Translations under genes and position numbers: made by a program
Shown here: in pieces, positions 10,436 to 18,559 of the stretch
How the letters are laid out: each line of letters begins with the position of its first letter
Position numbering within the stretch: the stretch's first letter is position 1
The notes under the pieces: generated by a model
What the model saw: the letters and a program-made list of their open reading frames with translations, nothing else
The model's database searches: none
Told to the model about the DNA's origin: nothing
Assembly: GCF_000423845.1 (NCBI RefSeq)
Contig: NZ_AUIT01000007.1
Location: forward strand, 1-64,000
DNA: 64,000 bases
Source of the DNA: Thermodesulfobacterium hveragerdense DSM 12571
GTDB taxonomy: Bacteria; Desulfobacterota; Thermodesulfobacteria; Thermodesulfobacteriales; Thermodesulfobacteriaceae
Direction: 5' to 3'

Positions 10436-11962
10436 ATGCAACTTCATGAAAAATTTATTTATACAGCTAAAGCCTATCCTAATAAAATAGCTATTGTTGA
10501 CAGAGCCATTGATAAAAGGTTTACTTATCAACAAGCCTTGATTGCAAGTCTTATTTTTTCCCGAAAAATAAGAAAATTTAGGGATCGATTGGTTGGGGTT
10601 ATGCTTCCTAACTCCTCTGCAGCCGTCTTTACAGTAGTAGGTATTCTTATGGCTGGAAAAATCCCAGTGATGATTAATTATTCTACCGGTCCAGAGTATA
10701 ACATAAGATATGCAAGGGAAAAATGTAGTTTTAAGACGGTGGTGACTTCTAAGAAACTGCTTGAAAGGGTAAACTGTCCAGTTTTGGAAGACATGGCTTT
10801 TGTAGAAGACTGGATAGAGGAGATAGACTTAAAAGAAAAGTTAATCTCGTCAGCCATCTCACGGCTTCCTTTAAAATTTCTTATGACTTATTGTAACATC
10901 GATGAAGATGCAGAAAAAACAGCGGTTATACTTTTTACCAGTGGAAGCGAAAAAGACCCTAAGGCTGTGGAATTAAGTCATAAAAACATTCTTAGCAACA
11001 TAGAAGGTTTTAGTGAGATGGCTAAGCTTACAGAAAAAGACATTATCCTCTCAATTCTACCTTTTTTCCACGTTTTTGGGATAACCGTAAACCTCTGGAC
11101 ACCACTTTATCATGGTATGACGTTTATTACCTATCCAACCCCACTTGATTATCAAAAGATCTGTCAAATTATAAAGGAAGAAAGACCTTCTGTGATGGCT
11201 GCTACTCCAAGTTTTTGGTGGGGATATCTTAAAAAGGCAGAACCAGGAACCTTTGACAGCTTAAGGCTTATGGTAAGTGGAGCAGATAAATGTCCTCAAT
11301 CTCTTAGAGATGCTATGTGGGAAAAGCACAGAAAAATACTTTTAGAAGGCTATGGGACTACTGAGACCTCACCTGCCATCTCAGCTAACATGCCTGATGC
11401 TAACAAACCTGGGAGTGTAGGAAAACCACTCCCTAACGTGGAAGTTATGATAGAGAACTACGAAACAGGAGAAAGGTGTGGGCCTAATGAAATAGGAAGA
11501 ATTTTAGTAAAAGGTCCTAACGTGATGAAAGGTTATTATAACGATTTAGAAGAAACCTCTATGAGGATAAGACATGGATGGTATGATACAGGAGATATGG
11601 GTTATTTAGATGAAGATGGTTATCTCTGGCATGTCGGAAGACTTAAAAGGTTTGTTAAAATAGGTGGAGAAATGATATCTTTGGTTAAAGTAGAAGAGGA
11701 GTTAGAAAAGGTTCTACCTAAGGAGATAGAATGTTGTGTGGTAGAAGTACCTGATGAAATTAAAGGGGCTAAAATCGTTGCAGTGGTAAGCCAAAAGATA
11801 GATGAAAAGTCAGTGGTAAAACAACTTGCTAAGGTGCTCCCAAATTTAGCAATGCCTAAACAATTTTTAATCATCGAAGAACTCCCTAAGATGGGAAGTG
11901 GGAAAATAAACTTTAGTAAAGTACAAGAAATGGTGATAGAAAGGCTGAAGCTTAAAGGTTAA
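10436..11962 (+). CDS. AMP-binding acyl-CoA / acyl-ACP synthetase
   Basis: 508 residues, ANL adenylation superfamily. Visible core motifs: LFTSGSEKDPKAVELSH (phosphate loop), EGYGTTETSP (A5), YDTGDMGYLDEDGYLWHVGR (A7-A8) and the C-terminal MGSGKIN with the A10 lysine. The KRFVKIGGEMISL segment is closest to the synthetase half of Aas (acyl-ACP synthetase). It probably activates exogenous fatty acids to acyl-ACP or acyl-CoA at the inner membrane. It is cotranscribed with the upstream FadL-like porin (20-nt gap, GAGGGAAAG ribosome site). Its end overlaps the convergent cation transporter by 4 nt. Confidence 0.85.
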   Translation: MQLHEKFIYTAKAYPNKIAIVDRAIDKRFTYQQALIASLIFSRKIRKFRDRLVGVMLPNSSAAVFTVVGILMAGKIPVMINYSTGPEYNIRYAREKCSFKTVVTSKKLLERVNCPVLEDMAFVEDWIEEIDLKEKLISSAISRLPLKFLMTYCNIDEDAEKTAVILFTSGSEKDPKAVELSHKNILSNIEGFSEMAKLTEKDIILSILPFFHVFGITVNLWTPLYHGMTFITYPTPLDYQKICQIIKEERPSVMAATPSFWWGYLKKAEPGTFDSLRLMVSGADKCPQSLRDAMWEKHRKILLEGYGTTETSPAISANMPDANKPGSVGKPLPNVEVMIENYETGERCGPNEIGRILVKGPNVMKGYYNDLEETSMRIRHGWYDTGDMGYLDEDGYLWHVGRLKRFVKIGGEMISLVKVEEELEKVLPKEIECCVVEVPDEIKGAKIVAVVSQKIDEKSVVKQLAKVLPNLAMPKQFLIIEELPKMGSGKINFSKVQEMVIERLKLKG

Positions 11963-12858
11963 GGTTTTTTCTTTTCATCGGGTTCTATATGGATGGTTAC
12001 CTTGATGTCTCCATGTTTTTCTGAGATGTTTTTTTCTATTTCATTACAGATATCGTGGGCAGATTTAATAGACATCGTTTCTGAAACGGTTAGATGAAAC
12101 TCTACAAATCCTTTTCTTCCGGCTCTTCGTGTTTTGAACTCATGGATGTCATGAATCTGTTCTTTTTGAGGATGATTTTTGATGGTTTCAGAGATGATGT
12201 TTTTGATAGAATCAACCTTTTCTTTGGGTAAGCTTGCATCAAGAAGAGAATTTATCGATTCTTTGGTAATTTTATAACCCATATAAAGTATATTGACCCC
12301 TAAAACCATAGCTATCAAAGGATCTAAAATCCATATATTAAAAAATTTAGCAACAAAAAGACCAATCATTACCCCTAAAGTAGTTAAAACATCGGTAAAT
12401 ATGTGATGGGCGTGTGCTATTAGTATCGGTGAGTTTTCTTTTTTTCCTTGTAAATAGGCTATAAAAGAAATAAACCCGTTAAGGACTAAAGTTATTCCTA
12501 TTAAAACAAACCCCTGATTAAGATTAGGTGGTGGTTGAGGAGTTTGAAGGTTTTGAAAGGCCTTCCATAAAATAGAGATAGATGCAATAAAAATAAAGGT
12601 AGCTTCGACGATAGAAAAAAGGTATTCTATCTTAGTGTGGCCATAGGGATGTTCAGGGTCAGGCGGTTTAAGAGCTATCTTTAAGCCGATAAAGGCTGTT
12701 AAGGCAGAAAAGATGTTTATGGTTGATTCCATAGCATCCGAATAGATAGCCACAGACTTGGTAATAAGATAAGCAAAAATCTTTATTAAAAAGATTAAGA
12801 CAGCCAGACCTAAGCTTATAAGAGAAACTTTTGTGCCCTGAAAACCTTTAAGTTCCAT
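11959..12858 (-). CDS. Cation diffusion facilitator (CDF) transporter
   Basis: 299 residues with about six hydrophobic segments in the first 210 and a cytoplasmic C-terminal domain. CDF hallmarks: YSDAMESTINIF (metal-site acidic residue in helix 2), HPYGHTKIEY, and HIFTDVLTTLGV in helix 5 with the second metal-binding HxxxD pair. The C-terminal part (residues about 210-295) is the dimerisation domain that senses metal. Members export Zn2+, Fe2+, Mn2+ or similar from the cytoplasm by proton antiport; specificity is not readable here. Divergent from comB across an 83-nt spacer. Confidence 0.88.
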   Translation of the reverse strand: MELKGFQGTKVSLISLGLAVLIFLIKIFAYLITKSVAIYSDAMESTINIFSALTAFIGLKIALKPPDPEHPYGHTKIEYLFSIVEATFIFIASISILWKAFQNLQTPQPPPNLNQGFVLIGITLVLNGFISFIAYLQGKKENSPILIAHAHHIFTDVLTTLGVMIGLFVAKFFNIWILDPLIAMVLGVNILYMGYKITKESINSLLDASLPKEKVDSIKNIISETIKNHPQKEQIHDIHEFKTRRAGRKGFVEFHLTVSETMSIKSAHDICNEIEKNISEKHGDIKVTIHIEPDEKKKP

Positions 12859-12906
12859 CGTTTTCTAATTTTATCACAGCGACAAAAGTTTGAAAAGAAT
12901 TAGGGC

Positions 12907-12933
12907 TTGACAACCGAGGATATCGTTTAAAAA
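12907..12933 (+). promoter_or_regulatory. Candidate promoter giving a nearly leaderless comB mRNA
   Basis: A perfect TTGACA (12907-12912) is followed after 15 nt by TAAAAA (12928-12933). The ATG of the comB-like gene is at 12942, so transcription would start at or within about 2 nt of the start codon. The spacer is short and the -10 box imperfect. Confidence 0.45.
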
Positions 12934-12941
12934 TAAAGGGT

Positions 12942-13679
12942 ATGTTTAAAGTTTTTTTATCTCCAGGCAGCAAGGGTTGTCAAAAGGCAAGAGATCTTAA
13001 GGCTATAGCAGTGGTAGTAGATGCTCTAAGAGCAAGTGCTACTATAGTAACTTTGTTAGAAAAAGGGGTAGAAACTATCTTTGTGGTTTCAGAGGTAGAA
13101 GATGCCTGGGCATTAAAAAGAGAGTTACTCCAGGCTATGTTAGTAGGAGAAAGAAACAACCTTATAATAGAGGGTTTTGACTACAGTAACAGTCCTTCAG
13201 AGATATTTTCTGCTTCTAACTTAAAGGGTAGGTTAGTTATTTTTACCTCAACTTCTGGAGCAAGGAGAATCCTTGCTTGCAAAGGAGCTACCAGGGTATT
13301 TGTGGGAACTACCTTGAACGCAGAAGCCTTATCTGCGGTTTTAAGAGAGGAAAGCCAAAAACATCAAAAAGATATTGTTATAATTCCTGCAGGGGTATAT
13401 GGAAAAGAAGAGTTTTCAGAGGAAGATGTGGTAGCTTCCTGGGAAATAGCTAAAAGGATAGGATTTAAAGTGATAGATGAGACAGGTTTTTTAACAGAAG
13501 AGGTCAAAAACCGTACAGTAGAAGAAAATTTTTATTTATCTAAGCATGCTAAAGAATTAATAGAACTTGGTCTAGAAAAAGATGTTAAATTTTGTGCTCA
13601 AGTAGGAGTAGCTAAAACCATCCCAGAGGTTTTTCAGTTTATAGAAAAAGCAGCATTAGTCAAAAATCGTCTATCATAG
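12942..13679 (+). CDS. comB: 2-phosphosulfolactate phosphatase family protein (ComB-like)
   Basis: 245 residues covering the whole ComB family length. Recognised from VVVDALRASATIVTLLEKG, LVGERNN...GFDYSNSPSE, TSTSGARRI and IIPAGVYGKEEFSEEDVVAS. The family enzyme dephosphorylates 2-phosphosulfolactate, step 2 of coenzyme M synthesis in methanogens, and is Mg-dependent. Bacterial homologues are common in species without coenzyme M, so the physiological substrate here is uncertain, and no comA or comC lies nearby. It overlaps the convergent CBS gene by 6 nt at its 3' end. No usable Shine-Dalgarno is seen (AAAGGG is too close to the ATG), fitting a leaderless message. Confidence 0.8.
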   Translation: MFKVFLSPGSKGCQKARDLKAIAVVVDALRASATIVTLLEKGVETIFVVSEVEDAWALKRELLQAMLVGERNNLIIEGFDYSNSPSEIFSASNLKGRLVIFTSTSGARRILACKGATRVFVGTTLNAEALSAVLREESQKHQKDIVIIPAGVYGKEEFSEEDVVASWEIAKRIGFKVIDETGFLTEEVKNRTVEENFYLSKHAKELIELGLEKDVKFCAQVGVAKTIPEVFQFIEKAALVKNRLS

Positions 13680-14066
13680 AAAAGGCTTGATGATATCTCT
13701 TAGGGTTATGATACCTACAACTTCATCTCCTCTGGTTACAGGAAGTCTGACCAATCCTGTCATTTCCATAAGTTTCGCAGCATATTTGATGTCATAAAAT
13801 TCAGGTACAGTTATACAGGGTTTGGTCATTATTTCTAAAACTTTGACCTTTTCTAAAGGTAACCCTTTAGCTATTACTTTGTAGACTATATCTTTAACTG
13901 TGATGATTCCATAAGCATCTTCTTCGTCTGTTTTTTCTACCACCAATCCTCTACAACCATTTTTTATCATAAAATCTGCCGCTTCTTTAACTGTGGCATT
14001 TCCGTTGATGGTAAACACAGGGGTACTCATAACATCTTTAACCCTAATTTTTTCAATCTCTATCAT
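13674..14066 (-). CDS. CBS-domain pair protein
   Basis: 130 residues made almost entirely of two tandem CBS motifs: residues about 8-62 (VKDVMSTPVFTINGNATVKEA...) and about 72-128 (VLEIMTKPCITVPEFYDIKY...). CBS pairs bind adenine nucleotides or similar ligands and regulate a partner. No effector domain is fused, so this is a free-standing regulatory module of unknown partner. ATG start with AAGGGCT upstream. The flanking 139 nt before the next gene hold no feature I can identify. Confidence 0.85.
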   Translation of the reverse strand: MIEIEKIRVKDVMSTPVFTINGNATVKEAADFMIKNGCRGLVVEKTDEEDAYGIITVKDIVYKVIAKGLPLEKVKVLEIMTKPCITVPEFYDIKYAAKLMEMTGLVRLPVTRGDEVVGIITLRDIIKPFL

Positions 14067-14205
14067 AGCCCTTCACCCTTTAATTTTTTGCCTCTATTAT
14101 AATAAAAAATTAAAGCACAGTCAAGGTAACCTGCTTTTTTAAGTTTAATAATCTTCAAATTAAACCCATAGAGGCTGAATTAGGTTGTCAGATATTATAT
14201 AAAAA

Positions 14206-14754
14206 TTATTTTAGGATTTCGTTAGCCATAGCATTCCCAAGTTTCTCAGCTGCTTTTAAATAACACTCTTCAATAATAGATTTGTATATCTCAGGAGAAA
14301 TATAATTGACAGATTTCACCGTGCCTTCACCAAGGATTAATTTTTCTTGCACTCCACCCTTTAAAACTCCCTCGATTTTACACTCCCATATAATTGTGTT
14401 TTTAGAAAAAGTAAGAAGTTCTCTCCAAAAAGATTGCCCTATGGTCGGTTTTTTAGGTATAAACTCATATGTAATCTCCTTTTCTGCGGTTTGAGCCGCG
14501 TTGTTTACTACTAAATATCCAGGGACCCTTTTTTGAAGTTCTGGTACTATAAACTCACTGATTTCTCCTTTATAGATATTTCTGCCTCGACTATGTTCTA
14601 TAAGGATTGGATAAACAATTATAACCTTTATTGCCCGTTCTGGATTGACAATTTTTACCTGCTCCCCAAGGTAATTAAGCTTAAATTCCTTAGGGGTACA
14701 AGCAAATAAGAAAACTGAGAAAAGAAGAAGGCCTATTTTTACAGATTTTTTCAT
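14206..14754 (-). CDS. Hypothetical lipoprotein
   Basis: 182 residues. An N-terminal lipoprotein signal with a cysteine at residue 19 (LLFSVFLFACTPKEF) predicts lipid attachment and, because the next residue is Thr, outer-membrane sorting. The remainder is soluble, with no domain I recognise; a short charged C-terminus ends in KAAEKLGNAMANEILK. It lies upstream of the convergent-side CBS gene and downstream of the TraT-like gene on the same strand with a 130-nt gap, so cotranscription is uncertain. GGAGGGATATT precedes the ATG. Confidence 0.7.
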   Translation of the reverse strand: MKKSVKIGLLLFSVFLFACTPKEFKLNYLGEQVKIVNPERAIKVIIVYPILIEHSRGRNIYKGEISEFIVPELQKRVPGYLVVNNAAQTAEKEITYEFIPKKPTIGQSFWRELLTFSKNTIIWECKIEGVLKGGVQEKLILGEGTVKSVNYISPEIYKSIIEECYLKAAEKLGNAMANEILK

Positions 14755-14884
14755 AATATCCCTCCAACCAAATTTTATACATAAAACTCAAGCTTTTTAT
14801 CCATCAATACGTTTATTTTAAATAATTGCAACTCATAGTAATAAACAGGATAAATGTTACTCACTTGTTCAATGATATATTTTT

Positions 14885-15652
14885 TTAGAAAAAGTTAGCT
14901 ATTAAAACAGAGGTTTTATCTACTACTTCTTTAGCAGCTATCTCTTTTTTAAGGTTGGTTTGGGTAGCTGTTACCGCTAACTTAGTTCTATAGGTTTGAT
15001 AGTTGGTAGTGATAGCTTGTTCTGTCTTGATAGTGGTAGATGTTCCTTGTTTAAGGTTAGAGGTTATTACACCTACAACCGGGTTTTCTGTTTTTTCCAT
15101 GATTTGGATTTCCACAACTCCAGCAAAGGTTTCTATTTTGAGAGCTGAACCTATTAAAGCACCGCCAACATATCCAACTCCTGCACCGATGGCTGCTAAT
15201 ATCAAAGCATCAACGTCTCTTCCACCTGCAAGACCACCTGCTAATCCACCAGCAACAGCGCCACTCAGAGCCCCATCTTGAGCTGCTGTTTTTCTGTAAT
15301 AATCAAAATAAACTACGTTTACCTGAAGTATGTAATCAGCAATGCTTGGATCCTGAACTACATTATACCCTTTGGCTTGAAGTTTATGCTCTATCGCATT
15401 TTTATATAAGCTTGTGTCTATCTCTTGAAGTTGAGAGGTATTTCTGACATCTACAAAAATATTTTTATATTTAGCTCTTTTGGTTACATCAAGAAAAATG
15501 GTGTCTGTCATTTTGTAGTTAGTGTATAGTTCACGATACTCAATAGCTTCAGGCAAAGTAGCACAACCAAAGAGTTGAAAAGAAAGTGCACCAATTGTGA
15601 CAAAAGTTGCGACTCTTTTGGTGATTTTGCTTTTAAACACTGACATATACAC
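14885..15652 (-). CDS. traT: TraT-like outer-membrane lipoprotein
   Basis: 255 residues. The signal ends in a lipobox, FQLFGCATL (Cys about 29). MTDTIFLDVTKRAKYKNIF, FVDVRNTSQL, AKGYNVVQDPSIADYILQVN and a long Gly/Ala-rich stretch (SGAVAGGLAGGLAGG) match TraT of conjugative plasmids, which causes surface exclusion and serum resistance. Chromosomal homologues in free-living bacteria are probably general surface lipoproteins. No conjugation genes are nearby, so a transfer role is not implied. GAGGGGTG ribosome site before ATG. Confidence 0.82.
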   Translation of the reverse strand: MYMSVFKSKITKRVATFVTIGALSFQLFGCATLPEAIEYRELYTNYKMTDTIFLDVTKRAKYKNIFVDVRNTSQLQEIDTSLYKNAIEHKLQAKGYNVVQDPSIADYILQVNVVYFDYYRKTAAQDGALSGAVAGGLAGGLAGGRDVDALILAAIGAGVGYVGGALIGSALKIETFAGVVEIQIMEKTENPVVGVITSNLKQGTSTTIKTEQAITTNYQTYRTKLAVTATQTNLKKEIAAKEVVDKTSVLIANFF

Positions 15653-16010
15653 CCCTCTTTATTATTTTTAAATAAAGAATATTAAAATATTTTTTTATAA
15701 ATGCAAACATAATTTTTGAATTTAAATGACCTATAGAGGATAAAATTTAAAATTTTATGCAATTTTTAAACTAAAAATATATTTTTAATTAATTTTTATA
15801 ATATTATATGTATAAAATTTTGCTAAATTAATATCAACGCGGAAGGTTTGAAATGAGGGATTTTTGTAGTTTTATTTATGATACCCTCTTATGTTTTGAG
15901 ATTTTCTCCAGGGTGACATTATAAATTTTTGCAGACAAAATAGGGAAGGTTTGGTCAATTGAAAAAATCGTAATATGTTTTATAATTTATTTAAAGTTCT
16001 TTGAAAATAT
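15653..16010. other. AT-rich spacer upstream of ssrA
   Basis: 358 bp between the TraT-like gene (minus) and tmRNA (plus). It contains the tmRNA promoter (15959-15986) and presumably the traT promoter. A 23-codon frame at 15853-15924 with GGAAGG before its ATG is the only coding candidate and is too weak to call. Confidence 0.6.
15959..15986 (+). promoter_or_regulatory. Promoter of the tmRNA gene
   Basis: TTGAAA (15959-15964), 16-nt spacer and a perfect TATAAT (15981-15986), 24 nt before the mature tmRNA 5' end. This implies a short leader that would be removed by RNase P. Confidence 0.7.
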
Positions 16011-16366
16011 GGGGGCGAAAAGGGCTCGACGGGGATAGGTAGGGTTAAACAGCAGGCCGTGGTCGCACCCAACCACGTTAAATAGGGTGCAAAAACACAA
16101 CTGCCGACGAATACTCCTACGCTTTGGCAGCCTAAGAGTTGCTGCCACGCACCTTTAGACCTTGCCTGTGGGTCTAAAGGTGTGTGACCTAACAGGCTTT
16201 GAGAGGTTTAATTGGTGGGGTTAAGCCTCTCGAGAAAACCTCCCACCTGGTAGGGTTGCTTGGTGCTTGTGACAAGCACCCTACAAGATTGCCCCACAAG
16301 CTAAGCCTGTAGCGGTTTAATCTGAACTATCTCCGGACGCGGGTTCAATTCCCGCCGCCTCCACCA
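16011..16366 (+). ncRNA. ssrA: Transfer-messenger RNA (tmRNA)
   Basis: The 5' end GGGGGCG pairs with CGCCTCC before the encoded ACCA end, giving the tRNA-like acceptor; a T-arm (CGCGGGTTCAATTCCCGCC) sits near the 3' end. GGGCTCGACGGGG is the conserved 5' segment. A first pseudoknot is readable (CGTGGT/ACCACG with GCACCC/GGGTGC). Twelve nt after it an open frame starts at GCC 16103 and ends at TAA 16133-16135, encoding ADEYSYALAA. The tag therefore ends in the ALAA protease-recognition motif. Together with SmpB (not in this window) it rescues stalled ribosomes and marks products for ClpXP. One-piece form, 356 nt, CCA encoded. Confidence 0.97.
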
Positions 16367-16384
16367 AATTTTCTTTTTGATACT

Positions 16385-16716
16385 TTTTCTACCTACAACT
16401 CTTTCTCTCTCAATTTCCCCTGATTTTAAAATTATTACCCCATATCCTCTTTTAACCTACCAGATATGGGCTCCCTCTATAAGGATAAGAAGGATAGGTT
16501 GAATATATTGCCAAGCGCTATAACCTCTGTTTGACCCAGGTAAAGGCATAAGTTGGTCCATTAAGGTTTTTATTCTAAAGATTTTTAAGAAGGCATTAAC
16601 GAGTCCTGAACGAAAGTTCAGGTTAGTTTTTAGGATCTTAAAGGCAAGAGATTTCTGCGGCATAAAGAAATCCTCTTAGGTTTAGGAAATTTTTAACCCG
16701 ATGGGTGATATTATAA
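16385..16716 (-). mobile_element. IS1380-like remnant, copy B
   Basis: Inverted copy of the block at 8606-8936, starting 19 bp after the 3' end of ssrA. Similarity to copy A fades gradually out to about 16775. The two copies bracket 7.4 kb in opposite orientation and could recombine to invert it. Confidence 0.7.
16457..16663 (-). pseudogene. Truncated IS1380-family transposase N-terminus (copy B)
   Basis: 68 residues, identical to copy A except for two substitutions; here the family-typical LPGSNRGY is retained. It stops at the same codon as copy A after GAHIW, leaving no catalytic domain. Confidence 0.65.
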
Positions 16717-16860
16717 GAGCAGGTGGAGAAAGGGGAAAATCATGAATGATTGTAAGTTTCTGTCGGAAAATTTAGGGTTATAAAAAATTTAAAATAAAAA
16801 TAAAAAAGGAAATTAAAACTCAAAGAAAGGGGCATAAAAATCAGAAGTTTTGAGAAAAAC

Positions 16861-18543
16861 TTAAAACACTGGATAAATTCTGTCTGCAACCATAGAGGTT
16901 TTTGTTACCTTAGGACCAAAAGGAGCTTGTTTCCTTTTAAACTCTGCCTTTTTCACCATAGATAAAACCTTTTCTACCACTGATTTCTCAAAACCTTTTT
17001 CTATGATAGAGTTAACAGAGGCTTTTTTTTCAAAGTATAGCTCTAAAATTTGATCAAGTATTTCATAAGGTGGTAAAACTTCATAGTCTGTTTGGCCAGG
17101 ACGTAGTTCAGCAGAAGGAACTTTTAACAAAACCCTTTCTGGGATGTCAGGCTTTAAACCGTTCCTGTATTTAGCAAGTCTGTAAACCATCGTCTTATAA
17201 ACGTCTACTATAGGAGCAAACCCTCCGGCTATATCTCCATAAAGCGTCCCATACCCAACCGCTGCCTCGCTTTTGTTTGAGGTACAAAGAACTAAGTATC
17301 CTTTCTTGTTAGAAAGATAAAAAAGGATATTAGCTCGCAAACGAGCCTGAAGGTTTTCGTCTGCCACGTCAAACTCAGGATAACCAAAGGTTTTCCTAAA
17401 GGTTTCAAAGACCTCATCTATAGGATATTCTAAAAGCTCTATTCCTAAATTTTGAGCTAATTTCGTGGCGTCTTCTCTACTTTCTTTAGAGGTAAAAGAA
17501 GAAGGCATAAAAACTCCAACCACCCTGTCTTTACCTAAGGCATCAACCGCTATACAAGCTACCAGAGAAGAATCTATACCTCCAGAAAGTCCTAAAACAA
17601 CCTTTTTGAAACCTCTTTTTTCTACATAATCTCTTAAAGCTAAAACTAAAGCTTTATAAACTTCCTCTTCTTCAGAAAACTTAGCCTCTATTTTCCCTGT
17701 AAAACTTAAAGGCCTTCTTCCGTCTTCCAAAAAAACCTCATCAAAAAAACAACACATACAAGGTTCTTTTTCCTTTTTAAGTTGAATATTAGATAATTTC
17801 TTTCTCAAGATTGTTTCACAATCTATTGATAAAATGCAGAAATCTTCTTTAAATCCAGAAAGAAGGGTTACTATTTCTTCGTAAGGGTCTATTACCAAAC
17901 TTCTTCCGTCAAAAACCCAACGTTCATGTCCACCTATTAGATTTACACAAGCCACATAAGCATTAAACCTTTGAGTTAAGGCTTGGAATACCTTTTCTCT
18001 TTCTTTAAAAGACCCTTGATAGTAAGGAAAAACCCCTAAGTTTATCAAAAGGTCTACATCCATCTGGTTGTAGAAATGAAACCATCCGTTATCTTTCCAG
18101 CAATCCCAACCTATACTAACTCCTATTTTAAATGTATTAAAGTTTATGATCAAAGGTTTAACCCCTGGATGAAAATACCTTCCTTCATTGAAGGCTTCAT
18201 CTAAACAGCGTTTATGATATTCTGCCAATATCGTCCCTTTTTTTATTACCAAAGCACTGTTAAACAGTCCTCGGTTAAAGTAAGGGGTACCTATAATAAG
18301 GGTAGAATTGAAGTTTTCTGAGGCCTTTACCAACCTTTGTATGGTTTGTTTTAAGTTTAGTAAAAAATCTGTTTCAAAAAAAAGATCTGCTGGGAAAAAA
18401 CCAGAAAGGGCAAGTTCTGGGAAAATTACTATGTGGGAATACCCGTCAACTTGCCCCCAAAATTCTAAAACTCTATTCAAGTTGTAATCAAAATTTCCTA
18501 AAACTGGGTCTATTTGGACCAAAGCTATGTTTAGCTTATCCAT
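16861..18543 (-). CDS. nadE: NAD+ synthetase, glutamine-type with altered glutaminase site
   Basis: 560 residues. Residues 1-265 are a nitrilase-fold glutaminase; 280-560 are the ATP-pyrophosphatase synthetase with LGLSGGIDSSLVACIAVDALG and the adenylate/PPi site. The synthetase forms NAD+ from deamido-NAD+, ATP and ammonia. The glutaminase triad should be Glu-Lys-Cys. Glu43 (FPELALSG) and Lys111 (AEYHKRC) are present, but the usual ICEDxW reads IGWDCW, so the nucleophile position (145) is Gly and the only nearby Cys is 148. Flanking motifs (INLGVFPYYQG, VNLIGGHERWVFDG) anchor the alignment. The enzyme may use free ammonia. Located 16 nt after glnA on the same strand, so likely cotranscribed. 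Confidence 0.9.
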   Translation of the reverse strand: MDKLNIALVQIDPVLGNFDYNLNRVLEFWGQVDGYSHIVIFPELALSGFFPADLFFETDFLLNLKQTIQRLVKASENFNSTLIIGTPYFNRGLFNSALVIKKGTILAEYHKRCLDEAFNEGRYFHPGVKPLIINFNTFKIGVSIGWDCWKDNGWFHFYNQMDVDLLINLGVFPYYQGSFKEREKVFQALTQRFNAYVACVNLIGGHERWVFDGRSLVIDPYEEIVTLLSGFKEDFCILSIDCETILRKKLSNIQLKKEKEPCMCCFFDEVFLEDGRRPLSFTGKIEAKFSEEEEVYKALVLALRDYVEKRGFKKVVLGLSGGIDSSLVACIAVDALGKDRVVGVFMPSSFTSKESREDATKLAQNLGIELLEYPIDEVFETFRKTFGYPEFDVADENLQARLRANILFYLSNKKGYLVLCTSNKSEAAVGYGTLYGDIAGGFAPIVDVYKTMVYRLAKYRNGLKPDIPERVLLKVPSAELRPGQTDYEVLPPYEILDQILELYFEKKASVNSIIEKGFEKSVVEKVLSMVKKAEFKRKQAPFGPKVTKTSMVADRIYPVF

Positions 18544-18559
18544 TTTAAGCTCCTCTCTT

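Noticed and set aside
15853-15924. 23-codon frame with GGAAGG before its ATG upstream of ssrA
   Set aside because: Too short, Cys/Phe-rich composition without family resemblance; kept only as a note.
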